Part shown: one piece after another, positions 7,697 to 16,800 of the stretch
Layout: each line of letters starts with the position of its first letter
How positions within the stretch are numbered: the first letter of the stretch is position 1
DNA from: Betaproteobacteria bacterium RIFCSPLOWO2_02_FULL_63_19
GTDB taxonomy: Bacteria; Pseudomonadota; Gammaproteobacteria; Burkholderiales; SG8-39
NCBI GenBank assembly: GCA_001770415.1
Contig: MEQX01000082.1
Coordinates: 1 to 54,436, forward strand
Length of the DNA stretch: 54,436 nt
Direction: 5' to 3'
Notes under the pieces: generated by a model
Told to the model about the DNA's origin: nothing
The model's database searches: none
Seen by the model: only the letters and a program-made list of their open reading frames with translations
Position numbers and translations under genes: made by a program

Positions 7697-8683
7697 ATGG
7701 CGATGATGCCGAGTTCCGCTGAAATCGAGCGCGCCGCGGCCATCCTGCGCGGCGGGGGGCTGGTTGCCTTTCCGACCGAAACGGTCTACGGGCTGGGCGC
7801 CGATGCGCGCAATCCCGAGGCGGTCGCGCGCATCTTCGAGGTGAAAGGCCGGCCGCAGGATCACCCGCTGATCGTGCACCTTCCCGGCACCGGCCACCTG
7901 GATCGGTGGGCGCGTGAGGTGCCGGCGCTCGCGCGGACGCTCGCGCGGGCCTTCTGGCCCGGACCGCTCACGCTGATCGTCGAACGCGCGCAAGGGGTTC
8001 CGGACGCGGTCACCGGCGGCCAGAACACCGTCGGCCTGCGCGTTCCCTCGCACCCGGTGGCGCAGGCGCTGCTGCGAGCGTTCGCCGGCGAGGAGGGCGA
8101 GCGCCGATTCGACGGCGTGGCCGCGCCCTCGGCGAACCGGTTCGGCCGCATCAGCCCCACCACCGCGGCGCATGTGCGCGCCGATCTCGGCGGCGACGTG
8201 GCGATGATCCTGGACGGCGGCGCGTGCGCGGTCGGCATCGAATCGACCATCGTCGACTGCTCGCGGGGCGATCCGGTGCTGCTGCGCCCGGGGGCGATTA
8301 CCGCGGAACAGATCGCGCTTGCCGCGGGCATCGCGCCTCGCCCCGCGGACGCGGAGGCCCCGCGCGCGCCCGGGGCGCTCGCCTCCCATTACGCGCCGAG
8401 CCGTCCGCTGATGCTGATCGCTGCCGCGCAGTGGGACAGCGCGCTGGCGCAAATTCGCGCTCGGCGCGCGGTGCTTTCGCTGCGGGAGCAGCCTCCCGGA
8501 GATACGAGCGCACGGTGGATCCAGATGTCCTCGGATGCGGTGCGCGCCGGCCACGATCTCTACGCGGACCTGCGCGTGCTCGATGGCTGCGATTGCGAGT
8601 TGATTCTGGTCGAGGCGCCACCGCCGGGACCGCAGTGGGATGGGGTCCGCGACCGGCTCAGCCGGGCCGCGACGAGATCATAG
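7697..8683 (+). CDS. tsaC: L-threonylcarbamoyladenylate synthase (Sua5/YrdC/YwlC family)
   Basis: This cytosolic enzyme makes threonylcarbamoyl-AMP from threonine, bicarbonate and ATP for the universal t6A37 modification of ANN-reading tRNAs. The YrdC domain (residues 1-200) shows GGLVAFPTETVYGLGADA, KGRPQDHPLIVHL, FWPGPLTLI, VGLRVPSHP and SANRFGRISPTTA, with GIESTIVD following. A C-terminal Sua5 domain starts at RAPGALASHYAP and runs to the end, making this the long Sua5 form (328 residues) rather than the short TsaC. ATGs at 7673, 7697, 7703 and 7706 are all possible starts and none has a strong ribosome site. It closes the pyk-pur-sua5 block common in betaproteobacteria, 59 nt after purC. 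Confidence 0.9.
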   Translation: MAMMPSSAEIERAAAILRGGGLVAFPTETVYGLGADARNPEAVARIFEVKGRPQDHPLIVHLPGTGHLDRWAREVPALARTLARAFWPGPLTLIVERAQGVPDAVTGGQNTVGLRVPSHPVAQALLRAFAGEEGERRFDGVAAPSANRFGRISPTTAAHVRADLGGDVAMILDGGACAVGIESTIVDCSRGDPVLLRPGAITAEQIALAAGIAPRPADAEAPRAPGALASHYAPSRPLMLIAAAQWDSALAQIRARRAVLSLREQPPGDTSARWIQMSSDAVRAGHDLYADLRVLDGCDCELILVEAPPPGPQWDGVRDRLSRAATRS

Positions 8684-8714
8684 GAACAGCACTTCGAGCG
8701 TTTGGGTCGCTGGT

Positions 8715-9449
8715 TCAACGCGTGCCGGCGGATTTGCGCTTGACGAGGCGTGCGAAATTATCCAGCGACAGCAGGTGGGCGTAGATCCTTCCCATGATGC
8801 CTTTCCTGATCAGATTCTTGTGCTGCGCGGCGTTGAGAAACTCCAGCTTCCTTTCATCGACCCGGTACATGCCGCCGAGGTTCATCGCGCCGCCTTCATC
8901 CAGCGCTGCCTGCAGCGTGAACGGTTCCAGCAGCGAGTAGTCGGCGAGGATCGCGCACATTTCCCGGCCGCGTTCGAGGTCCGCCTCGTACTCGTTCAGC
9001 AGCTTGTCGATCGGCTTCCACCGGTCGAGCGGATTGCCGGCATCGTCGAACATGCGCTCGCCGTCCTCGCTGAGACAGGACTTTTCGACGCAGATCAGCC
9101 GATTGGCCTGCTCGGCCGCGTCCATGGTGACCCGCGTCATGCAGAAGGGATAACGGCGCACATAAGCGGGCAGGTACGCGTTTTCGTCCCAGCGGTCGTT
9201 CCTGACGAACAGATTCTCGTTGCCGGCGATGCCGAGCACCGCAACCGCCGCGAAGCTTTGACCGCCGTCGGAGGACGTGAACGCGAGCGGATAGTCCCGG
9301 CACGCCACGCCGAATTCGGTGAAACTCAACGGCAGCGCGTTGGTCTGGGAGCAAAACGGCGGCAAGGTTCCCGCCGGCGGAAGCCGTACCCGGTTGTGCC
9401 TGTAGAACGGAACGATCTCGCGGTAGCCGAACGGGGGGGTGATCTGCAT
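8715..9449 (-). CDS. SapC family protein
   Basis: The 244-residue protein matches the SapC family (PF07277), named after an S-layer-associated gene of Campylobacter and widespread in proteobacteria. Recognisable parts are YREIVPFYRHNRVRL near the start, CRDYPLAF near residue 50, NENLFVRNDRWDENAYLPAY with VRRYPF near 78-100, and a C-terminal GGMYRVDERKLEFLN region. No signal peptide or membrane segment is evident. The molecular function of SapC proteins is unknown; a role in surface-layer or peptide handling has been suggested only from gene context. It converges on tsaC with a 31-nt gap and stands alone. Confidence 0.85.
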   Translation of the reverse strand: MQITPPFGYREIVPFYRHNRVRLPPAGTLPPFCSQTNALPLSFTEFGVACRDYPLAFTSSDGGQSFAAVAVLGIAGNENLFVRNDRWDENAYLPAYVRRYPFCMTRVTMDAAEQANRLICVEKSCLSEDGERMFDDAGNPLDRWKPIDKLLNEYEADLERGREMCAILADYSLLEPFTLQAALDEGGAMNLGGMYRVDERKLEFLNAAQHKNLIRKGIMGRIYAHLLSLDNFARLVKRKSAGTR

Positions 9450-9548
9450 GGCGGGGTTTCCGGAAGGTTGCCACGATCATAGCTTCGCGCAGACGGCCGG
9501 CGCAATGAACGCAGCATCAGCCACGCTCTTCGCGGGCCGTCGCCGCAA

Positions 9549-9578
9549 TTGTCCGCGTGCCCGGATCAGGCGTAAAAT
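9549..9578 (+). promoter_or_regulatory. Sigma-70 promoter of tRNA-Ala
   Basis: A TTGTCC hexamer at 9549-9554 and TAAAAT at 9573-9578 are separated by 18 nt. They lie 11 nt before the first base of the tRNA, with a GC-rich discriminator (ACGCCGCTC) in between. Such discriminators are typical of stringently controlled stable-RNA promoters. Confidence 0.6.
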
Positions 9579-9589
9579 ACGCCGCTCTC

Positions 9590-9665
<76 letters not shown>

Positions 9666-9671
9666 GTTCTT

Positions 9672-9706
9672 CACGGGGCGTCAGTCGGTGCCCCGTGTTT
9701 TTGTTT
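9672..9706 (+). terminator. Intrinsic terminator after tRNA-Ala
   Basis: CACGGGGC at 9672-9679 pairs with GCCCCGTG at 9690-9697 around a 10-nt loop, and a TTTTTGTTT tract follows directly. It starts seven bases after the CCA end, so it should terminate the tRNA transcript before the island. Confidence 0.85.
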
Positions 9707-9774
9707 GGCGACTCCGACGTTGGCCCTAAGCACATCGGAAGCACAGTGCTGAGACCCCCGACATTTTGACCTTT

Positions 9775-9828
9775 GGCAAGGCGTCTGAAAATCCTTGTGT
9801 CGGTGGTTCGAACGCGCCCTTGCCACCA
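9775..9828 (+). pseudogene. Relic tRNA-Phe-like sequence without a D-arm
   Basis: The sequence CTGAAAATCC followed by TTGTGTCGGTGGTTCGAA and ending CCTTGCCACCA resembles the 3' half of a bacterial tRNA-Phe (anticodon GAA in the loop, variable GTGTC, T-arm GGTGG-TTCGA, encoded CCA). GGCAAGG at 9775-9781 can pair with CCTTGCC at 9818-9824 as an acceptor stem. The D-arm is absent, the T-stem has a mismatch and the acceptor side is one base short, so a functional tRNA is unlikely. It is best read as a scar of another tRNA-targeting element or a decayed tRNA gene just inside the island. Confidence 0.5.
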
Positions 9829-9887
9829 GTTTGGGCTAGTAAAATCAATCCCGTTGCGAAGGCAGGACGGCTTGCCCCGGGGGACGC

Positions 9888-9934
9888 AAACGGTGCTTGA
9901 ACCTGGCCGAAAATTTCGCTATGCCGATCATGTC
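9888..9934 (+). repeat. 47-nt island repeat, left copy
   Basis: This sequence contains GCTTGAACCTGGCCGAAAAT followed by TTCGC, and matches 18769-18815 in the same orientation at 44 of 47 positions. The two copies bracket the BTAD regulator and the VCBS gene. They carry no obvious ORF or terminal inverted repeat, so they could be internal recombination sites, accessory recombinase binding sites, or scars of an earlier insertion. Confidence 0.75.
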
Positions 9935-10016
9935 GATCTCGCTGCGCGACGCGTGCCGGGTGTGGGCGGCCGGTAGTGGCGAAGAGACATCTATTCCGCA
10001 TCGCGGTTCCGGCAAG

Positions 10017-13000
10017 TCAACGCATACGCGCCATGCTCGCCTCGACAAGCAACTCCAGCGATTTCGCTCCCTGCGCGCGGCTGATCGAACGCGCCTGATT
10101 GAAGCAGGCCTTGGCCCGTGGCGCATTTTTCGCGGACGTGGCCAGCAGACATTCGCCCTCTATGCGGCAAAGTTCAGCCGAGAAATGACCATCACCCGTC
10201 CTTGCCGCCTCGCGTTTGGCTGCTTCCACCGTAGCTAATGACCGATCGTACAACGCGAGATGAAAATAGGCTTCCGCCAGCGCGGATAGGAACACGACGG
10301 AGATGCCGCCGATCGCCTTCTTCATGCCCGCGACACTGGAATCGAGTTCTGCGATACCTTCGTGCCGACCATGCCTTGCCAGGGCCCAGCCGTGGGTCAT
10401 TTCTCCCGCCGCTAGCCAAACTGAAAACCCGTACTTTCGCGAGACCTCTATCGTCTCTGTGGAAAGGATCAAGGTATTTTCGCGATCGTCCATCCAGCGG
10501 TGCAGCACGGAGGCAAAGCACAGCGCCAGTGCCAGCGTGTGCGGATGATCCAGTTCCCGTGCCCGGCCGAGCATCTTGTCGCAAATAAGGCGTGCGCGCT
10601 CCGCGTGCCCTAGGAAATGATAGGCCCAGGCCAGGTAGGCCGCGCAAGAGACGGACAGATCCTCGCCGAATCGCGCCAGGAGATCCTGATGCTGTGTGGA
10701 GCGATAGAAGGTGAGCGACTCTTCGGTGTGTGCTCGCGCGACCTCGAACTTGCCCAGCCAGAACGCTGCGTCGGCCACTGCATAATGCGCCGCCTGTCTT
10801 CTCAGCGGATCATCGCCTGCGTTGTGTAGCAGGTGCATGGCACGGGGAGGGACATCCCGCGAACCGGCGTTCGCAATGGTGTTCATCACCACCGCCCACT
10901 TGGCTTGAAACAAATCCGGCGCATCACCCACGAGATCCGCGAGGACGGCAAGGCGTGCGTTGGCCCGAGTGGCTTCCTCTGAACCGTAACCGACCGCGGC
11001 ATACAGTGACGGACAAAGATTGACCAGGATGTTGAATTCCATGAGGTCCCTGTTCGACCCGGGTTGCAGGCCGGGCAGCAGCCGGAGCCCGTTGTTGAAG
11101 TTTTTGATCGCCTCGGCGTGGGCTGAGTATTGCGCCGCACGCTGTCCGGCCTTGGTCCAGTATTCGATGGCGAGCCGGGTTTGGCCGCTGGCGGAAAGAT
11201 GCTGCGCCAATTGTTCGGGTCTGCTCGCAACGACGTCCGGAAATTCCCTCATCAGCACCTCAGCGACACGCTGATGTGCCGCCTGTATGTCGGCCTTGGT
11301 TTGGGATTGGTAGGCCGCTTCCCGGATCAGCGCGTGCTTGAATTGTTGGGTCGAGGCGTTGAGTTCCAGAGTGAGGCCGGCCTCGCGCAGCGCCCTCAGG
11401 GCTTCCTGCAGATTGCCTCGCTCCTTGGGAAACACCTTCCCGAGCAACGTCAGATCGAATTCGCGTCCCAGGGTAGCGGCAAGCTGCGCGGTGTATTTAG
11501 CCGAGCCCAGTCGATCGATGCGCGCGGCCAGAAGATCATGCAGCGTCGGCGGAATGCCGACCGAATTGTCGGTCCGGGCGAGCTTGGTCATTTCCTCGAT
11601 GAACAGTGGCACGCCATCGGAGCTTTCGACGATCAGGCGCGCCGTTGCGGCTGGAACCTGTCCGCTGATCGAGGCGATCATTTGCCTGGCGTCACGTTCC
11701 GTGAGCGGCGCGATATCCAAAATCGAAACGCCTCGCGGCATCCAGGGCGCGACGAATTCGGGCCGGTGGGTGAAAACGGCGAAGACGGGCCGCCCGTCCT
11801 TGCGCTCGATAAATCGATGCAGCAGTTCGAGCGACGAGGGATCGATCCAATGGAGGTCTTCCACGATGAGCAGCGCCGGCTTCTCGGACGGCGGTGTATT
11901 CAGTTGGTCGAGAAGCAGCGCGATGATCTGTTCCTTCTGCTTTTGCGGTGAAGCGGGCGGCGCGCGGTAATTTCCTTGCAGCGCTATGGAAAGCAGTCGG
12001 GCGAGCAAGGGCACGGCGATCGGCGCCGATTTCCGGTAGCGTGTTTCGAAATGCGCGGACAGCTTGCGGAATTTGTCCTCGGGCGTGTCGGTCCGCGGAA
12101 ACCCCAGGCGGGCCTCGATCATGGCAATGACCGGATGGAAGGGCGATTGTTCGAATTCCGGGAAACAGCGCAGTTCACATACCGCATCCGAATCGCCTTC
12201 GATCCGTTCGATCAGCGCGCGAACCAAGCGCGTCTTGCCGATGCCAGGCTCGCCGCGTATGCATAGGAACTGGCGCGAGCCATTTCTTGCCTCTTGCCAT
12301 AGAGCCAGAAGCTTCTCGATTTCGGCCTGCCGTCCGAATAGCGGGGTCAGTCGCTCGACCCCATCCAGCCGCGTGCGCGCCCCTGTTTCTCCGTTCACCC
12401 TGAAGACTTCCAGCGGTTGCGAGAACCCGGATACATGTTGCAGGCCAAGACTGATGCAGTCGAAATAGCCCGCGACCACATGACGTGTCTGCTGGCTGAT
12501 CGAAACTTGGTTTTTCGCCGCGCTGTGGCGCAGGCGCGCGGCGAGCTTCGAGGTTCGGCCGACCGCATCGGGCAGATCGGGCTGCCCACCGGCGATGACC
12601 AGGCCGCTGTGAATGCCCACGCGAATCTCGATTTCAGGTGCGGCTGCGCGCGTGATAGCGAGCGCGGCCCGAACGGCATGGCGGGCGGCGTTCTCGTCGG
12701 CCCGGGGATAGCCGAAGTACGCGAGCAATCCGCCCCCATGCGTGGAGGCGACGTATCCCGAGTGGCGCCGGATAATCTCCAAGCAGCGTTCCCTCGGCGG
12801 CCCGAGGACTTGCGCCGCCTCATCAGGGTCTTCGGTCTCAGCGGGAATCAATTCGCAATACAGCACTGTCACCGGGCGTCGTTCGGCCTGCGGCGGCGGA
12901 CTGGAACCGGACGGGTTCTGTCCTTGAACTTGAACCGGGAGAGAGGCATTCCACTCGCCATTGCGGATGCGCTCGGCGAGCTGCTCGGTCTCCTTGCTCG

Positions 13001-13700
13001 GGGACGATGCCAGCTCCTCTCGCAGCATCCGGCGGCAAATTGCGTATTGTTCCAATGCCGCGCTCTTCTGGCCATTGCGTGCATATAGCAGCATCGCCTG
13101 GCGATGCACGTCCTCGTCCCAGGGCTCGAGTTCGGCATGGCGCAGCACAAACCGCAGGGCCTCGCCATAGTTGCCTGCCATCGAATAGCGGCGCCATAGC
13201 CTTTCAAGCAAGGCCAGTGCGTGGCAGTGCAATGCTTCGCGATGCATGCTCACCCACTCCTCGAACTGCGGACAGTCGGGCAGCGACAGACCGGCGAGGA
13301 ATTCGCCGCGATACAGCGCAATTGCCGCCTCGTCCGGCAAGGCCTCGCGCACATTCCGCGCCCCGCCGCCGACGAAATCCCTGACATCGATGGAAAACGC
13401 GGGAACGAGGCGAATGGCGTCCTTGCTCGCGATAAACAGAGTCATGCCCAGCGGCGTCTCGAGCGTGCGGCGCAAGTCGGCCAACGTTCTGCGCAAGTTG
13501 CCCCGTGCCGTGACGTGATCGTTGCCCGGCCAGAGCATCGCCGCCAGGTCAGCTCGGGGATGGTCGCGCTCCCGCTCTACCGCCAGATAAGCGAGCAGGG
13601 CGCGCATTCTGACATAGGTGACCGCCTGCACCGGGTGGCCATCGATACGCACCTCGCACGCCCCCAGTAACGCCAAAGACAAGCGTCGTTTGGAGGTCAT
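10017..13700 (-). CDS. Giant regulator: BTAD winged helix, cyclase-like domain, AAA/STAND ATPase and TPRs
   Basis: The 1227-residue protein begins with an OmpR-type winged helix and a BTAD (bacterial transcriptional activation) helical repeat domain, about residues 5-245, as in SARP regulators. A class III cyclase-like domain follows (about 275-430), but the two metal-binding aspartates appear replaced: VLYCELI has Glu where Asp is expected, and STHGGGLLAYFG has Gly for the second Asp. It is therefore probably catalytically dead. Then comes a STAND/AAA ATPase with Walker A GEPGIGKTR near 482 and Walker B LLIVEDLHWID near 610. A long TPR-like helical region fills about 830-1220. Such proteins are thought to be ATP-driven, ligand-sensing activators. 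It diverges from the VCBS gene across 150 nt, so that gene is the obvious candidate target. No membrane segment is seen. Confidence 0.9.
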   Translation of the reverse strand: MTSKRRLSLALLGACEVRIDGHPVQAVTYVRMRALLAYLAVERERDHPRADLAAMLWPGNDHVTARGNLRRTLADLRRTLETPLGMTLFIASKDAIRLVPAFSIDVRDFVGGGARNVREALPDEAAIALYRGEFLAGLSLPDCPQFEEWVSMHREALHCHALALLERLWRRYSMAGNYGEALRFVLRHAELEPWDEDVHRQAMLLYARNGQKSAALEQYAICRRMLREELASSPSKETEQLAERIRNGEWNASLPVQVQGQNPSGSSPPPQAERRPVTVLYCELIPAETEDPDEAAQVLGPPRERCLEIIRRHSGYVASTHGGGLLAYFGYPRADENAARHAVRAALAITRAAAPEIEIRVGIHSGLVIAGGQPDLPDAVGRTSKLAARLRHSAAKNQVSISQQTRHVVAGYFDCISLGLQHVSGFSQPLEVFRVNGETGARTRLDGVERLTPLFGRQAEIEKLLALWQEARNGSRQFLCIRGEPGIGKTRLVRALIERIEGDSDAVCELRCFPEFEQSPFHPVIAMIEARLGFPRTDTPEDKFRKLSAHFETRYRKSAPIAVPLLARLLSIALQGNYRAPPASPQKQKEQIIALLLDQLNTPPSEKPALLIVEDLHWIDPSSLELLHRFIERKDGRPVFAVFTHRPEFVAPWMPRGVSILDIAPLTERDARQMIASISGQVPAATARLIVESSDGVPLFIEEMTKLARTDNSVGIPPTLHDLLAARIDRLGSAKYTAQLAATLGREFDLTLLGKVFPKERGNLQEALRALREAGLTLELNASTQQFKHALIREAAYQSQTKADIQAAHQRVAEVLMREFPDVVASRPEQLAQHLSASGQTRLAIEYWTKAGQRAAQYSAHAEAIKNFNNGLRLLPGLQPGSNRDLMEFNILVNLCPSLYAAVGYGSEEATRANARLAVLADLVGDAPDLFQAKWAVVMNTIANAGSRDVPPRAMHLLHNAGDDPLRRQAAHYAVADAAFWLGKFEVARAHTEESLTFYRSTQHQDLLARFGEDLSVSCAAYLAWAYHFLGHAERARLICDKMLGRARELDHPHTLALALCFASVLHRWMDDRENTLILSTETIEVSRKYGFSVWLAAGEMTHGWALARHGRHEGIAELDSSVAGMKKAIGGISVVFLSALAEAYFHLALYDRSLATVEAAKREAARTGDGHFSAELCRIEGECLLATSAKNAPRAKACFNQARSISRAQGAKSLELLVEASMARMR

Positions 13701-13850
13701 GCCAGCAACGAACGATTGGCGAACGGTGGCTTATTACACTCGCTCATTAGCATCACCTGTGCCAATTCTCTCATTTGCATAACTTATAACAATTTTGCAC
13801 GTACTGCAGCCACGTCGCGATCGCATCGCTCTACCAAAGGAGGGTGAACC
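13701..13850. promoter_or_regulatory. Divergent AT-rich promoter region
   Basis: These 150 nt separate the starts of the BTAD regulator (leftward) and the VCBS gene (rightward). They are markedly more AT-rich than their surroundings between about 13735 and 13800. A TATAAC at 13785-13790 could be a -10 box for the VCBS gene; I cannot assign its -35 with confidence. A strong ribosome site, AAAGGAGGG, lies seven bases before the VCBS ATG. Operators for the BTAD protein would be expected here as direct repeats, but I could not single any out. Confidence 0.5.
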
Positions 13851-16800
13851 ATGGCCGTTTCCCCGGTTTCGTTAAGCAGGACTCCGCAAGCCAAGGACGA
13901 CTTGTTCGACAGCAGCGTCACCGAGGACGGCCTGAGGGCGACTCTCGATGTCGTGGGCAACGACCTTGGCGGCGCGACAAAGAGGCTCTACTCGCTGGAT
14001 AACGGCGATGACGAACGCGATTTGTTGAGCGCAGATCCGACAAGCGTCGGCGGCGATGTCAGCGCCGCGGGGGCCAGGATCTGGATTACCGATGACGGCA
14101 AGGTCGGCTACGACGCCAGCGCCGTAAGCGCGCGGTTCCAGTCGCTCGCCGTGGGCCAGTTCTCTGACGACAGCTTTGCCTATGCCATTCAATTGGGCAA
14201 TGGCACGATCAGCACGGCCAAGGCGACGGTGCGCATCGTGGGAGCCAACGACGGTCCGCAAATTACCTCGGTCGGGCAGACCGGGGTGGTCCAGGAGGAC
14301 CGGACCACGAGCGTGAACGGCCAGGTCACGGCAAGCGACGTGGACAACGGCGACCACCAGCACTATTCGCTGTGGGGAGACGGTGCCGGCACCTACGGCT
14401 CAATGAACGTCGAGACGGCGAGCGGCGAATGGACCTATGCACTGCGTAACGGCGCGGCCAACGTGCAGGCGCTGGCCGCAGGCGAAAGCCACGTGGAGAC
14501 CTTTACGGTACGAGTGACCGACGACTGGGGCGCAACCGCGGATCAGGCGGTTGAAGTGACGGTGACGGGGACCAATGACGGGCCGCAAATCACTTCGGGC
14601 GAGCAGAACGGTGCGGTGAAGGAAGACCAAACACTGGACGCGAGCGGCCAGGTCACGGCGACCGACGTAGACAACGGCGATCATCAGCATTACGCGGTGC
14701 AGGGCAGCGCTGCCGGGAGCTACGGGTCGCTGATGATCGATAGCAATACCGGCGTGTGGACCTATTCGCTTGCCAGTGCGAGCGCCGATGTGCAAGCGTT
14801 GGCCCAGGGCGAAAGCCATATTGAGATCCTCGCCGTGCGGGTCAGCGACGATTTTGGCGCACATTCGGATCAGGTGGTCGAGATATTGGTGGAAGGCACC
14901 AACGACGGCCCGGAGGCGGTCGCCGATACGGCGGCGGCGGACGAAAACCAGTGGATTTTCGTCGATGTGCTCGCCAATGATACCGATGTCGATAACGGCC
15001 ATCGCTTTACCCTGCAGCAGGTGTCGATGGCCACTGGAAATGGCATCGCAGCGGTTTCCGGCAACCAGTTGGCATTCGATCCCGGCAGCAACTTTGACTA
15101 CCTGAACGTGGGCGATAACGCCGCGGTAGTGGTTTCCTACGAAATGACCGACGAGCACGGCGCGGCGTCTGCCTCGACCGCCACTTTGACCTTGGCGGGC
15201 GAGAACGATGCGCCGCTCGTCGCGGCCGCGCTGGTGAGCGATACCGACGAAGACACCGCGGCCTATGGCATCGACTTGCTGGACGGTGCCACCGATGTCG
15301 ATCGCGGTTCGGTGCTGCGCGCGGTCAACCTCGTCGAGGCCAACGGCAAAGGCGGATGGGTGCTCGATGGCAACGTCATCACCATCAATCCGGATTACTT
15401 CGGCGAAGAACTGGACGACGGCCAATTCGAAAAACTCTCGTTCAACTACGAAGTCGCCGATGAACACGGCGCGGCGGTATCGCAATCGCTGACGGTCAAC
15501 ATCGCCGGCATCACCGATGCGCCCTCGCTGGAAGTCACCACTTCGGCTGGCGCCAGGGTCAACGAAATCACGCTGAGCATCACCAGCCAGCCTGCACGCA
15601 GCGAACGCGTCGCGCTGACCTTTGGCGATGTGCCCGCGGGTGCGCGCATCCTGGATGCGGCGACGGGTCAGGATGTCACGGCCGGCCTGCCGAGTTATAT
15701 AGGCACACGGGAATTCAAGCTGATTCTGGCGGCTGATACCGACGAGTATGACGACCTGTCGATAACCGCCACCGGATACCGGGACGACGGCAGCGCAATC
15801 GGCGCGACGGTTAGGACCATCGATATCGCCTACGACGTCGTCGCCACCACGGAAACGCTCAACTTCTCCTCGAACAATCAGAATATCTGGGGCAACTTTC
15901 CCGGCATCATCGATTTTCATGAATACATCCCCTTCGTGGGCGACACGCCGATGGTCTGGGATGCCCAAACCGAACGCTGGACCGATGTCGCGTCGGATTA
16001 TTGGCGTAGCGGCAAGTTCAGTCTGGTGGATGTCGATCTGGATACCAACAAGATCGTATCGATCGCCCAGGCTCAGGCCAAGGGGACGCTGGACGCCGCG
16101 AAAGCCGTTTTCGACACGACAGCCTACGTCATCGATGATGCGGTCCAACGTGCCTATGACGCGGCCAAGGCTCTCTTCGCGGATGCCGAGTACACGTTCT
16201 GGTACGTCGCCCGCGGGGTCGACCAGGCGGTGAAAGACACCTTCAAGCTTGCGCAGGATGCCTACGCCTGGGCGCAGGGCGTGTACGGCAAGGCGTGGAA
16301 TGACTTCAACGTGGTGGCCACCGGCGTCTACAACCTGGCCGCCAGCGCTTATCAGGGGTTCATGGATTATTACAACAGTTTCGATCCGGCCTGGAGATGG
16401 CTTAACGACGCGGCGAAGGTGGTCGCCGACGGTGTTTGGTCGGCTGCCCAGTGGGCTTATGGCGAAGCGAACAAGGTATGGTCGGACGTCAAGACCTGGT
16501 TCGACAATACTGCGACCGCCGCCTACAACGAAGCGGTACGGGTCTACAACGAGGCCGCGGGTGCCGTCGAGCAGGCGGCCATCGATGCATTCAATGGTGC
16601 CAAGGCGGAATTTGCCAAGGCGCAGAAGATCTATGACGACGCCAAGGCCTGGGTGTTGGGGGAGGCACAGAAGGTCTATGACGGCGTGCTGAAGGGCGTC
16701 AACGACACGCTGACCGCCATCGCCAGCAAGGTCGATTTCAATTCGAAAGTTTCAGTCGATGCCGAAGTCTTCGCCAAGGCCGGCCTGCAAGTGGATGCGG

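Noticed and set aside
9726..10001. Minus-strand ORF with GAFEPPTQGFSDALP
   Set aside because: This is the familiar spurious translation antisense to a tRNA-Phe 3' half and supports the tRNA relic instead.
14240..14910. Tandem DNA repeats that might be taken for a repeat array
   Set aside because: They are two diverged coding VCBS repeats of about 330 nt; there are no short identical repeats with spacers, and no CRISPR array was seen anywhere in the window.
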